Notes under the pieces: model-generated
Told to the model about the DNA's origin: nothing
Database searches by the model: none
What the model saw: only the letters and a program-made list of their open reading frames with translations
Source of the DNA: Planctomycetaceae bacterium
Lineage (GTDB): Bacteria > Planctomycetota > Planctomycetia > Pirellulales > Pirellulaceae
NCBI GenBank assembly: GCA_002685655.1
Contig: NYXM01000096.1
Location: 1 to 15,116 of the forward strand
Length of the DNA stretch: 15,116 bases
Reading direction: 5' to 3'
Position numbers and translations under genes: made by a program
Shown: positions 1 through 7,114 of the stretch, piece after piece
How positions within the stretch are numbered: position 1 is the first letter of the stretch
How the letters are laid out: each line of letters opens with the position of its first letter

Positions 1-214
1 CATGACTCAATCTTGCGACAATCCCGTCATCCAGAAACAACTGTCTTATGCCGTAATGAAGATCATGGATCTCGATCCTCTTTTGTCCATAAGCCGGCGG
101 CGTCGCCGCCAGGAGAAACAACGTGGCGAAAGATACGGCTTGCGCTAATCGATACGGGCTGTTCAAGGTCTGATTCCGTAGTGGTGTTTTTTCGGTCAAT
201 CCGGGTTTTTCCAT
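1..214 (-). CDS. N-terminal part of an exported propeller-type hydrolase-like protein (runs off the left edge)
   Basis: Reading the minus strand from an ATG at 214 gives 71 open codons to the window edge. After a long polar n-region comes a signal-peptide core, SFATLFLLAATPPAYG, with likely cleavage before QKRIEI. The mature start, GIRQLFLDDGIVARLSH, resembles the start of the exported protein at 9155-10603 (GSRRELFVDHHLIASLDG). This is a pattern known at the N-terminus of planctomycete GH32/GH43-like propeller proteins. No strong ribosome binding site precedes the ATG; a TTG at 166 would give a more usual signal-peptide length. The rest of the gene lies outside the window, so catalytic residues cannot be judged. 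The open frame, signal peptide and match to the second copy make it a real gene; its function is inferred. Confidence 0.7.
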   Translation of the reverse strand, partial: MEKPGLTEKTPLRNQTLNSPYRLAQAVSFATLFLLAATPPAYGQKRIEIHDLHYGIRQLFLDDGIVARLSH

Positions 215-639
215 TTGAGTCTTGAAGGCGTCCGCTCGATTACGCTACCAAGTTACGGGCTTCGCCGCGTAGAGAAAACGGAGAAGCCATCTAGCACCGC
301 TCCGTGGCGCTGGCAAAACGGATACAGCGTGAGCCGCTTGTCGAAGGTTGTCAACCGATCGCCGACCGAGAGACCTTACAGACATGAATCCGCCCCGAAA
401 TACCCTGGCTTCGTCGGGGGCCTTACTCCCCACGGCTTGTTGGAACTGTCAGTCGCTTGTTACCAGCCTCACCCGCCTCAGCACGCGTCGGCGTGCCTCA
501 GTCACTGACGCGCAATAAACCTACACGCTGATTTGCCCTGACCATTCTGATAGACTATTTACCCAAGACACTCGGTTGTTCAGGTCTAGAATTCCGGCTT
601 CCGCGCGATACTCAGATTCAACATAGGAGCAAACCGATC
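215..639. other. Intergenic region, no convincing gene
   Basis: This stretch separates the left-edge gene (leftward) from the LolA-like gene (rightward), so it should hold both promoters. I see a short palindrome, GCACGC / GCGTGC with a 4-nt loop, at 481-496. Next to it is TCAGTCACTGA at 499-509. A weak sigma70-like pair, TTGCCC (533-538) and TATTTA (556-561) with 17-nt spacing, could serve the gene at 640, but the match is poor. The short reading frames here show no signal peptide, domain or ribosome site. Confidence 0.4.
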
Positions 640-1395
640 ATGAAACGCACCTTTCGAATTGCTTTATTGTCCGCCTTGGCCTTGCAACTCGTTCAGCCGC
701 TGCGGGCCGCGGATGACGCGGCGAAAGCTCAAAGGTTGGTTGACCGTGCCATCAAAGTCATGGGCGGAAAGAAGGCCCTCAATAAGACCGTGAACACGAT
801 CATGGAAGATAAAGGAATGTATTACGGCATGGGCGATGGTGTGCCGTACGAGGGCCGGTACGTATTCCAAATGACCAATCCCGGCCGATATCGGATGGAG
901 ATCATCGGGCAGTTCATTATGGTGACAGACAAGGACAAGGCATGGATGTCTGCGATGGGCAATGTGACGGACCAAGAGGGCGATGCGCTCGAAGTGGCGA
1001 AGCAGGGTACATTGATCAACTACGCGATGTCGCTGATCCCGCTGCAAAAACGAAACAAGGCGTTCAGGCTGAGCCTTGCGGAACCCGAGACGGTCGAAGG
1101 CGAGGAGTGTCAAGGCATCAAGATCGCACACGAGAAGATGCCCACGATCACAATGCAGTTCAGCAAGAAGACAGGACTGATCAAGAAGACAAAGTACAGG
1201 GCTAAGATCGCAGAGCTGGGCTTCCAGGAAGTCACCGAGGAGGCCGTTTTTCACGAGTACAAGGAATTCGACGGATTCAAGAGCTCGACGAAGAGAACCA
1301 TGTACCGCGACGGAGAGAAGTTTGTCGAATCAAGTCCGCAGAAGGTCTCCTATCCCGACAAGCTCGACGAGAGCGAATTCAAAAGGCCAGAATAG
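640..1395 (+). CDS. Exported LolA-like / outer-membrane lipoprotein-sorting-like protein
   Basis: A 251-residue protein with an Sec signal peptide (about residues 1-23, hydrophobic core ALLSALALQLVQPL, cleavage after LRA before ADDAAK). The ATG has an AGGAG ribosome site at 624-628. The mature part begins with a helix (AQRLVDRAIKVMGGKKAL) and continues with alternating beta-strand-like segments such as GRYRMEI, AWMSAMGN, TITMQFSKKTGLIKK and FKSSTKRTMY. This is the layout of the LolA/LolB-like half-barrel fold seen in many planctomycete exported proteins. There is no lipobox cysteine, so a soluble periplasmic protein is more likely than a lipoprotein. It stands alone, with gaps of over 300 bases on both sides. 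The fold assignment is by overall pattern only; its ligand is unknown and it need not handle lipoproteins. Confidence 0.75.
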   Translation: MKRTFRIALLSALALQLVQPLRAADDAAKAQRLVDRAIKVMGGKKALNKTVNTIMEDKGMYYGMGDGVPYEGRYVFQMTNPGRYRMEIIGQFIMVTDKDKAWMSAMGNVTDQEGDALEVAKQGTLINYAMSLIPLQKRNKAFRLSLAEPETVEGEECQGIKIAHEKMPTITMQFSKKTGLIKKTKYRAKIAELGFQEVTEEAVFHEYKEFDGFKSSTKRTMYRDGEKFVESSPQKVSYPDKLDESEFKRPE

Positions 1396-1711
1396 CGTGT
1401 GTCGAGTGACTTTCATGTCCGTATGACTCCGAGGCGACGTACGGCAGCAAGACGGTGCCAACGGCAGCCATACCAGTCCATCTGGCAATGCGCGTTCAAA
1501 GTGATCGCGAACGAACGCCCAGCGGCGATCCTCCGGAAGCAATAATACCACGAAGCGGCCGTTGGTAAGCTAGACGATTCGGGGCCGCTAGAGATTCGGG
1601 CCACGCTTCAGAATACGTCCGAGAAATGGACGCCAAACGAGACACGTTTGACGGGCCAGCTACAGACCAATGATGGGGCACGTCAAACTAACCCTGTACC
1701 CCGCCTGCTCG
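1396..1711. other. Intergenic region between convergent genes, nothing recognised
   Basis: The LolA-like gene and the response regulator converge on this stretch. Short open frames exist on the minus strand (for example 1330-1551), but they overlap the 3' end of the upstream gene. They show no family motif, and their composition fits chance reading of GC-rich DNA. I see no clear hairpin plus T-run terminator. It may hold decayed coding DNA. Confidence 0.35.
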
Positions 1712-2107
1712 CTACATCGATTCGCTTGTCTCGAGCCTTCGCGATGCAACGTTCACCCGAGCAATCAAGTCCCACTTATTAGCGGGCTTGCTCAGGAAGT
1801 CGTTCGCGCCTGCGTGCAAGGCTTCGACGACCTTTTCAACGTCCGAAACGATTGTGAGGAACAGCGTGTAGACCTCCTTCGGAAGATCTTGACTACGCAG
1901 CCAGCGACACAGCTCGATGCCATCCATGTTAGGCATTTGCCAGTCGGTGATCAGAATATCGGGACATTCGGCATTGATCGCGATGATGGCCTCGTTGCCA
2001 TCTTCGGCACACCGCACCCGATATCCAGCCTCCTCCAACCAGAGGCTAATCACCGATAGCACCGTTGGCTCGTCATCAACCAGAAGGACTTTGTGGCCAT
2101 TGGACAT
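1712..2107 (-). CDS. Single-domain response regulator (CheY-like receiver)
   Basis: A 131-residue receiver domain with all key residues: acidic pair Asp11-Asp12 in KVLLVDDEP, phospho-acceptor Asp55 in LITDWQMPNMDG, the switch residue Thr85 in LFLTIVSD, and Lys107 in FLSKP. There is no output domain after the receiver, so it probably acts by protein contact or passes phosphate in a relay. I chose the ATG at 2107 because the receiver normally starts about five residues before the first strand; a GGA lies nine bases upstream. An ATG at 2140 would add eleven charged residues (HVRKTERNKK). No histidine kinase or output gene is adjacent, so its partner is elsewhere in the genome. Confidence 0.9.
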   Translation of the reverse strand: MSNGHKVLLVDDEPTVLSVISLWLEEAGYRVRCAEDGNEAIIAINAECPDILITDWQMPNMDGIELCRWLRSQDLPKEVYTLFLTIVSDVEKVVEALHAGANDFLSKPANKWDLIARVNVASRRLETSESM

Positions 2108-2350
2108 TTTCTTGTTCCGTTCAGTCTTTCTCACGTGCATTCAAGAAGTCCGTCGCTCGTCGGCCGATTCAGACTTTCATCATATCCGCCGCCACCGCGA
2201 CACTACCTACCAGACTGACAGAGATTGGCCTGTGACCAAATCTCCGTTGTGCATAGTTTGCTGGAAATGAGTGCGAGGTCATCGTACAAGCCGTCATGCA
2301 TACCATCATTTCGAGCTACCTGAAGCATAGGCCAAAAACTTGGGCATTGA

Positions 2351-2379
2351 GTGCCCGGACAGGTCGGCGGGCACTTTTT
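2351..2379 (+). terminator. Hairpin plus T-run, possible intrinsic terminator
   Basis: GTGCCCG at 2351-2357 pairs with CGGGCAC at 2368-2374 across a 10-nt loop; one flanking A-T pair extends the stem to eight. Five T follow at 2375-2379. The form fits a rho-independent terminator reading rightward, but no plus-strand gene lies directly upstream. It may end an unannotated transcript or be a repeat remnant. Confidence 0.35.
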
Positions 2380-2421
2380 GTTGGCCTCGCGAGTCCAGCA
2401 ACATGTTGGTTTGATGGGGCA

Positions 2422-2448
2422 CTAATTCAACTAATTCAACTAATTCCA
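2422..2448. repeat. Short tandem repeat, three 9-bp units
   Basis: Three consecutive units CTAATTCAA, CTAATTCAA, CTAATTCCA; the third differs at one base. AT-rich compared with the surroundings. Could vary in copy number by slippage. Confidence 0.75.
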
Positions 2449-2580
2449 CTGAATCTGGCTGCTCGTCTCATTCCGTGCGAATTCTGACAATACGGTCATT
2501 GGACTAATTGACCACAGCCATAGGCCATAAGCTCTGACTTGCCCCGCAAAACGAGGGATTTGCATGAAATAACACGTTCT

Positions 2581-2671
2581 GGGCCGGTCTCCCGACCGGT
2601 CCACGTTCGGAGGGAAGGTCAATCGGTGAGTCGTGATGCACCACCGTGGCACGGTCGGGAGACCGTGCCAC
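2581..2671. repeat. Pair of inverted REP-like palindromes
   Basis: The first hairpin (2581-2602) has stem GGGCCGGTC / GACCGGTCC, including one G-T pair, and loop TCCC. The second (2646-2671) has a perfect 11-bp stem, GTGGCACGGTC / GACCGTGCCAC, and loop GGGA. Their 12-base cores (GGTCTCCCGACC and GGTCGGGAGACC) are exact reverse complements, so the unit is a palindromic repeat present twice in opposite orientation, as in BIME-type clusters. Similar palindromes are familiar between planctomycete genes. It lies downstream of the beta-helix gene (minus strand), where it could protect the 3' end of the mRNA. Confidence 0.75.
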
Positions 2672-2735
2672 AACAGCTGGTGGTTCATCCCATCTTGGTT
2701 CAGGCTGAGCCGTTTCGATTGTGCGGGACGTTTCG

Positions 2736-2777
2736 AAAAAAAGGGTTTGCGCTTTTGCCTCGCATGCCTAATGCGAG
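2736..2777 (-). terminator. Hairpin across the stop codon, with a distal T-run
   Basis: CTCGCAT (2759-2765) and ATGCGAG (2771-2777) form a 7-bp stem whose loop contains the TAG stop of the beta-helix gene. On the minus strand seven T follow at 2742-2736, but 16 bases after the stem. The gap is too long for a standard intrinsic terminator, so this is only a possible termination or 3'-end structure. Confidence 0.25.
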
Positions 2778-4903
2778 CTCTCAAGTGCGCTTGCACGGTC
2801 TTCATTTTCGTAGAGCCCAATCCGGTCGAGGGGTAGTTTCTCAAAGCCAATAGCGAAGGCCGGCGAGTCTGGCTTGAGTTCGAAGTCGACCGCACGCGTC
2901 CCGTTACCTTCCTCGATTCGATTCGGCGTGGCAAAGCGCGGATCGACGTCCACGAGATTACTCTCGATGGTCTGGTACTTTCTGGCTTCGCCCCGAACGC
3001 CGTCCCACTGGCCGCCGAACGATACGTTGTGAAACACCCGGTTACCCTTCGGTGCCGCGGGGTCGTCGTCCAGGATGTTTATGAGTTCCGGATAACGCTC
3101 GCTGTACGGAGGCTCTTTGTAGTGGATTCCCGACAGGGTTCCCTTTTCGCGTCCCTCCTTGATCCACATATCTGAATGATCGTGTGCCCATCCCAGAGCG
3201 CGGGCGTCAATGTGCAGCGAGGGTTTGCAGTGTACGAATAGGTTGTTCTTCACGACGCAGTCCCGCCCACCGCCGATGAAGGCGGCTCGCGTCACCCGAT
3301 AAAACAGATTGCCGGAGATTTCCGTGCCACAGAACATGTCGTCCAGATAAACGCCCACGCAGCCGCGTCCCTGGAAGCCGTTGATGTGGTGCAAGTAGTT
3401 GTTCCGAATGACCGTGCCGCGCATGGTCCAGTTGCGGCCCGTGTAGATCGCCCCAGCGTCGTTCGATTCCTGGCAAACGTTGTGTATTTCGTTGAACTCG
3501 ATTAAGTGACCGTTGCCACCGAAGCCCATGCCCATGTGCGGCGCGTTGTGGATCAGGTTGTGTGCAGCTCGATTGCCGACGCCCTGCAACGTAATGCCCG
3601 GCTGGTAAACTCGCTTCACGCGGGCATAGTGATGGATGTGATTGTTTTTCGCCAGATGTTCCGCCGCCGTGAGCGTCGTCCGGTTCCCGCCACTTAGCGA
3701 TATCCCGCCGCCGCCCGTCTGGTAGATGTCACAGCCGACGACGCCATGCCGACTGCCTCCCGACACGGTGACGGCCCAGCCACCGACGTTGCGAATGGTG
3801 CAGCCGACCACGCGGTTTCCTGTTCCGCCCGACACGGCGATCGCCGTGCCGCGAGCGCCCTCGAATATGAATCCCTGCAGTGTGACGTGGGACACGTCCC
3901 TCATCGTCACAATAGTCGGCAGCACTGAGACGATCGCCTCACCGTTCTCGACGGGCGAAAGTGGCCAAAAATAGAGGACGCCACTCTGACGGTCGACATA
4001 CCATTCGCCCGGCTGATCAGTTTCTGACAGCAGGTTGAATGCGTAGAACCACTGTCCTTTGCGGTAACCGTAACCATGGTACGGCGGCTCGACCTCGATG
4101 CTACGGCTTTCAATGTCAATAGACTTGATCTTGTGACGCTGCTCAGCCCAGTCCCAAAACCAATACCCGTGGACCCAGGCATCCCGCTCGGCGAGCCAAC
4201 GCTGGGGCCTGTCGCCCTCGTACTGGAAGATCCCTTCGGCACATCCTTTGGTCCCGCGAATGTCGACCTGCGTCTTACCGAGCACGTCGACGACTGGCAC
4301 AAAGCCCTCGTTAGGCCACCGCGACAAGGTCATCGGTTCTCCACCAAAGAACAGTTCTACCCCCCCGCCGGACGGCGAGCCGAAGTCGGTGATACCCAGC
4401 GCCTTCAAATCGGCTTGCCTGGCTTGCCCGCGCGCCGATTCGTCCAACTTATCGAGTACATCTGCGTCGGTGATGGACTTCCAGTTGGTGACCAGCCTGC
4501 CACCGAGAAGCCTCACCTTCTCGCCTCGCGCTGCTCGGTACGAGATTGGAGACTCGTTGGTTCCGGAATCTGCCGCCGTGAATGCCAACGGCTGAGAAAG
4601 GCTGTAAATGCCACCCCGCACCACGGCCGTAGCGCCGCCTTTGGGAAGTCGATTCTCTCTTTTCAACTGGCGGACAGCGCCTTGCGCGCGGACCAGTGTT
4701 GCAAACGGGCCATCGTCTTTCGCCGCGTTCGGCGCTTTCAATGTTCCAGACCAAGCATCATCGCCGTCGGTGGCGACGTAAAGCGTGATTTGCTCCGCTG
4801 AAGCAGTGACGACGGTAATCATGGTGCCCGCCGCCAAGGCAATGAAAGCACTCGCTGGGACGACTAGAGAGTAAAGTCGGTGGTTCATTGATGCTGCTTT
4901 CAT
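2768..4903 (-). CDS. Secreted right-handed parallel beta-helix protein (GH141-like, probable polysaccharide-active enzyme)
   Basis: A 711-residue exported protein. Residues 1-36 form a signal peptide with likely cleavage ASA/EQ; a second start at Met6 (4888) is equally possible, and neither has a clear ribosome site. The N-terminal module holds the typical LYVATDGDDAWSGTL and GPFATLVRAQ motifs and the capping strands VVRGGIYSLSQPL and GEKVRLLGG. From about residue 330 to 560 come repeated helix rungs rich in N, G and I/V (GNRVVGCTIRNVGG, RHGVVGCDIYQTGG, GNHGHLIEFNEIHN-like turns, GTVIRNNYLHHI, GVYLDDMFCGTEISGN). The order matches planctomycete beta-helix proteins related to glycoside hydrolase family 141. 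The C-terminal region (DPRF, LKPDSPAF, IGLYENEDRAS) is also typical. It probably cleaves an algal or plant polysaccharide; the substrate cannot be read from sequence. It lies downstream of the DJ-1/PfpI gene on the same strand. Confidence 0.85.
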   Translation of the reverse strand: MKAASMNHRLYSLVVPASAFIALAAGTMITVVTASAEQITLYVATDGDDAWSGTLKAPNAAKDDGPFATLVRAQGAVRQLKRENRLPKGGATAVVRGGIYSLSQPLAFTAADSGTNESPISYRAARGEKVRLLGGRLVTNWKSITDADVLDKLDESARGQARQADLKALGITDFGSPSGGGVELFFGGEPMTLSRWPNEGFVPVVDVLGKTQVDIRGTKGCAEGIFQYEGDRPQRWLAERDAWVHGYWFWDWAEQRHKIKSIDIESRSIEVEPPYHGYGYRKGQWFYAFNLLSETDQPGEWYVDRQSGVLYFWPLSPVENGEAIVSVLPTIVTMRDVSHVTLQGFIFEGARGTAIAVSGGTGNRVVGCTIRNVGGWAVTVSGGSRHGVVGCDIYQTGGGGISLSGGNRTTLTAAEHLAKNNHIHHYARVKRVYQPGITLQGVGNRAAHNLIHNAPHMGMGFGGNGHLIEFNEIHNVCQESNDAGAIYTGRNWTMRGTVIRNNYLHHINGFQGRGCVGVYLDDMFCGTEISGNLFYRVTRAAFIGGGRDCVVKNNLFVHCKPSLHIDARALGWAHDHSDMWIKEGREKGTLSGIHYKEPPYSERYPELINILDDDPAAPKGNRVFHNVSFGGQWDGVRGEARKYQTIESNLVDVDPRFATPNRIEEGNGTRAVDFELKPDSPAFAIGFEKLPLDRIGLYENEDRASALESSH

Positions 4904-4935
4904 ATTTATGGGGGCGTTTCAGGGGACGTATTAGA

Positions 4936-5033
4936 CAGTGTTCAATCTTTAATTGTCGCCTTTCGCTCCGCGAAAGCACGTTCCTTTCGCGGAGCGAAAA
5001 GGCGACTATCGGACAGTAATTCGTCGAGCGATC
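4936..5033. repeat. Double-hairpin palindromic repeat, copy 1
   Basis: The left arm at 4955-4976 (GTCGCC, then CTTTCGCTCCGCGAAAG overlapping at one C) pairs with the right arm at 4984-5006 across the 7-nt loop CACGTTC. One extra A sits in the right arm. Each arm is also a small hairpin by itself: CTTTCGC TCC GCGAAAG and CTTTCGC GGA GCGAAAG. The DNA can therefore fold as one long stem or two short ones. Conserved flanks extend the repeat from CAGTG at 4936 to GATC at 5033. About 91 of 98 positions match the copy at 15020. It sits between the stop of the DJ-1/PfpI gene (one base past its end) and the beta-helix start, where it could uncouple expression of the two genes. Confidence 0.9.
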
Positions 5034-5639
5034 CTAAGTACGTTGTTCTTCCAGGAGTCGCACAAACTCCCGCATCCACCGCCAGCCGTCGAGAGCGCCA
5101 CGTGCGGTGACAAGGAGACCGTCCACGACCACCGGGGTCTCGACGTACGTCGCGCCGCACACCTCCGCGTCGAAGCGGCATTTCGGTACCGTGGTGATGC
5201 GCTTCCCGCGGATGACGTCTGCCATGGCCAGCACTTCAATACCGTGGCATACAGAACCAACCGGTCGGCCTGCTTCGCATATCCATCGCACGGCATTCAG
5301 CAGGTGTTCATCGTAACGAATATACTCAGGCGCTCGCCCGCCGCTGACTAGGATCCCCGCGTACTCATCGGGCTTGACGTCCCGGAACGCAATATCCGCC
5401 TGAATCTGGTAGCCGGCGGTTTCCTGAGTGATGTCCCACCCTTCCGGCCGCTGGTGTTGGACGAGGCAGTAGGATCTTTCATCCGGGCCGGCGACGACGA
5501 CCCGATAGCCGGCCTCCTGCATTCGCATCAAAGGGTAAACGGTGTCGATCACTTCTGCCGCATCGCCAATGACCAGCAGGACCTTTCCAGTCGGAGATTC
5601 GATCGTTTCCGAGTGGATGACGGATTTCCCGGATTTCAT
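5034..5639 (-). CDS. DJ-1/PfpI family protein (class I glutamine amidotransferase-like fold)
   Basis: A 201-residue cytoplasmic protein without signal peptide. The family core starts at about residue 19 (KVLLVIGDAAEVIDTVYPL). The nucleophile elbow GSVCHGIEVLA gives Cys131 with His132 next to it, and the conserved glutamate is Glu105 in VSGGRAPEYIR. Both positions fit the PfpI/YhbO/DJ-1 group, whose members act as proteases, deglycases, chaperones or redox-sensitive hydratases. The exact reaction cannot be chosen from sequence. The ATG has GAGG six bases upstream on the minus strand. The gene lies 130 bases upstream of the beta-helix gene with a palindromic repeat between. It is divergent from the sialidase-like gene, with about 125 bases for both promoters. 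Length is normal for the family. Confidence 0.9.
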   Translation of the reverse strand: MKSGKSVIHSETIESPTGKVLLVIGDAAEVIDTVYPLMRMQEAGYRVVVAGPDERSYCLVQHQRPEGWDITQETAGYQIQADIAFRDVKPDEYAGILVSGGRAPEYIRYDEHLLNAVRWICEAGRPVGSVCHGIEVLAMADVIRGKRITTVPKCRFDAEVCGATYVETPVVVDGLLVTARGALDGWRWMREFVRLLEEQRT

Positions 5640-5696
5640 GATTGCCTCAACAATTCGGTTGCTTGTAGTTCGACAATGATGTCAAACCGTGCGTAA

Positions 5697-5724
5697 TTGT
5701 AATCAATTGTCGCGCTTGTACGAT
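5697..5724 (+). promoter_or_regulatory. Possible sigma70-type promoter for the sialidase-like gene
   Basis: TTGTAA (5697-5702) and TACGAT (5719-5724) are spaced by 16 bases, each matching four of six consensus bases. They lie in the divergent intergenic region about 40 bases before the ATG at 5765. Planctomycete promoters are poorly defined, so this is a weak call. Confidence 0.25.
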
Positions 5725-5764
5725 AAGGAGCACCAAACTCAAAGGCTCACTTGAGGAATTGAAC

Positions 5765-6946
5765 ATGTTAAGACCAACGGCGAAATCTGGCTTACCAGTC
5801 GTAGGACGGGCGCTCTTGCCCGTCGCAGAAGGATTGACCGGCAAGAGTGCACGTCTTACAGGTAAGTTTCCATCTGCCCGTCGCCTCAGACCAAGCCCCG
5901 CTGCGTCGATCTGTGTCTTACTCGCTTCTGCGACATGGACAGGGAACTCATATGCCGAAAGTGCGAAGCCGTCGACGCCGGTGCGCGTCGCCGACGTGAT
6001 CGACGGACATGTGCATCCGTCAGTATGTGTCACCCACAGTGGCGACGTCCTGGCGGTCTACAACAAGAGCGGTGGCGGTGGCAAGGAGTTGCTACTCTGC
6101 CGTTCGCGTGATGGCGGGCGAACCTGGTCGGCGCCCGTCGTGATCCCGGTGATCAACGATTGCTCGATCTATCCCGGTTCGCTGACGACATTGCGCGACG
6201 GGCGGATTGTGTTGCACTGGTCCTGCTACCGCCGTGAGGGCGAGCGCCGTTGGCGTGTGCCGCAGTACTGCGTGAGCGATAACGAAGGAATGTCTTGGAG
6301 CTCGCCGCGGGACCTGCCCATCGATGATCATTCGAACTACAGTTGCCTGCGACACTCGATCCTCGAGCTTGATGAGAATCGATGGGTCTGCCCGTTGTAC
6401 GACCGGACAGTCGTGCTCGATCTCAGTCGCAATACGATTCGTCCGTTTGGCGACGGACGAAACCACGGGATGGTCCCGATCGTCCGCACGGCGAAAGGAA
6501 CGATCGTCAGTGGCGCGCCGCAGGCCAACGCGCCGGTGCCAGTCGGCCGTCCCGGGAAGTCGGTGCGAGGGCTGCGTTCGACTGACGGCGGCAAGACGTG
6601 GCGAGCCATGAACGCGTTGCCCTACTTTGGCGTGGCGGGATACGACCTTACCGTGCTTGACAACGATTGGATCGTTTTGACATCAATCGTGTACGGTGTG
6701 GGCGTCGACGGCGAATGGAGTTACGAACTGCTCGTCTCCTGCGATGACGGCCAAACGTGGAGCGACCGTGAGTCCGTCGAGATCTACAATCCGGGCCGGC
6801 GCATCAGCGGACGCGGCTGGCCGCGCACCGTCCAGCTCGATCAGCAAATGCTGGGTACACTGTTTTACGATCTGGATCCAAATCAACCCGGCGGCCCGGG
6901 CCTGTTTTTTGTGCGCACGCCTATCGCTGCACTGAGCGGCCAGTGA
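5765..6946 (+). CDS. Sialidase-like Asp-box (BNR) beta-propeller protein, exported
   Basis: Four Asp-box motifs show a sialidase-type six-bladed propeller: SRDGGRTW, SDNEGMSW, STDGGKTW and SCDDGQTW, near residues 114, 171, 272 and 325 counted from this ATG. The strand patterns before them fit propeller blades. Members of this group include exo-alpha-sialidases and other exported glycan-active enzymes; I do not see a clear FRIP motif, so sialidase activity is not established. The ATG at 5765 has GAGGAA six bases upstream, a strong site. A hydrophobic stretch, ASICVLLASATWTGNSYA, looks like a signal-peptide core, but it starts only about 47 residues in. The extra N-terminus is largely encoded by a palindromic repeat (5801-5859). 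Gene length is otherwise normal. Confidence 0.8.
   Translation: MLRPTAKSGLPVVGRALLPVAEGLTGKSARLTGKFPSARRLRPSPAASICVLLASATWTGNSYAESAKPSTPVRVADVIDGHVHPSVCVTHSGDVLAVYNKSGGGGKELLLCRSRDGGRTWSAPVVIPVINDCSIYPGSLTTLRDGRIVLHWSCYRREGERRWRVPQYCVSDNEGMSWSSPRDLPIDDHSNYSCLRHSILELDENRWVCPLYDRTVVLDLSRNTIRPFGDGRNHGMVPIVRTAKGTIVSGAPQANAPVPVGRPGKSVRGLRSTDGGKTWRAMNALPYFGVAGYDLTVLDNDWIVLTSIVYGVGVDGEWSYELLVSCDDGQTWSDRESVEIYNPGRRISGRGWPRTVQLDQQMLGTLFYDLDPNQPGGPGLFFVRTPIAALSGQ
5801..5859. repeat. Imperfect palindromic repeat inside the 5' end of the sialidase-like gene
   Basis: The arm at 5801-5824 (GTAGGACGGG, then CGCTCTTGCC, then CGTC) and the arm at 5836-5859 pair at 20 of 24 positions around an 11-nt loop. The 'GGACGGGC..CTCTTGCC' pattern is a repeat I associate with planctomycete intergenic DNA. 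Here it is translated, giving VGRALLPVAEGLTGKSARLT. Confidence 0.7.
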
Positions 6947-7114
6947 GTTTGCACATTGTCGCTTTTCTCCCGCGGTTTGGATCGCAAGGTCCTGGGAACT
7001 AACCCAACTTCCCCACCAAATCTCGGAAGTACCGTGTTTTCAAGGGTGGCGAGCGCGAAGTCGTCACTACATTTCAGTTTGGTTTATTTTGGGCAGAAGC
7101 AGCGATTCGGACGG

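Larger units (their letters stand above)
2108..2767. other. Gene-poor region with several short repeats and hairpins
   Basis: Between the start of the receiver gene and the end of the beta-helix gene there is no reading frame I can support. The stretch holds a hairpin followed by five T (2351-2379), a 9-bp tandem repeat (2422-2448) and two palindromes of opposite orientation (2581-2671), listed separately. It looks like accumulated repeat DNA. The minus-strand frame 2440-2934 overlaps the beta-helix gene and has no features of a real protein. Confidence 0.5.

Noticed and set aside
664..1254. 196-codon minus-strand frame opposite the LolA-like gene
   Set aside because: Antisense shadow of the LolA-like gene, which has a signal peptide and ribosome site; the shadow has no domain and low-complexity Leu/Arg/His content.
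1330..1551. Minus-strand frame with FVVLLLPEDRRW-like start in the 1396-1711 gap
   Set aside because: Looks protein-like for a short stretch but overlaps the 3' end of the LolA-like gene, has no family match I know and no further extension.
2422..2448. Possible CRISPR-like or iteron array
   Set aside because: Only three 9-bp units with no spacers; no cas genes and no replication gene nearby.
2440..2934. 164-codon minus-strand frame past the end of the beta-helix gene
   Set aside because: Out of frame with the beta-helix gene in the overlap, runs through the palindromic repeats and has no recognisable domain.
4076..4801. 241-codon plus-strand frame
   Set aside because: Fully antisense to the beta-helix gene; no ribosome site or family motif, typical of high-GC antisense frames.
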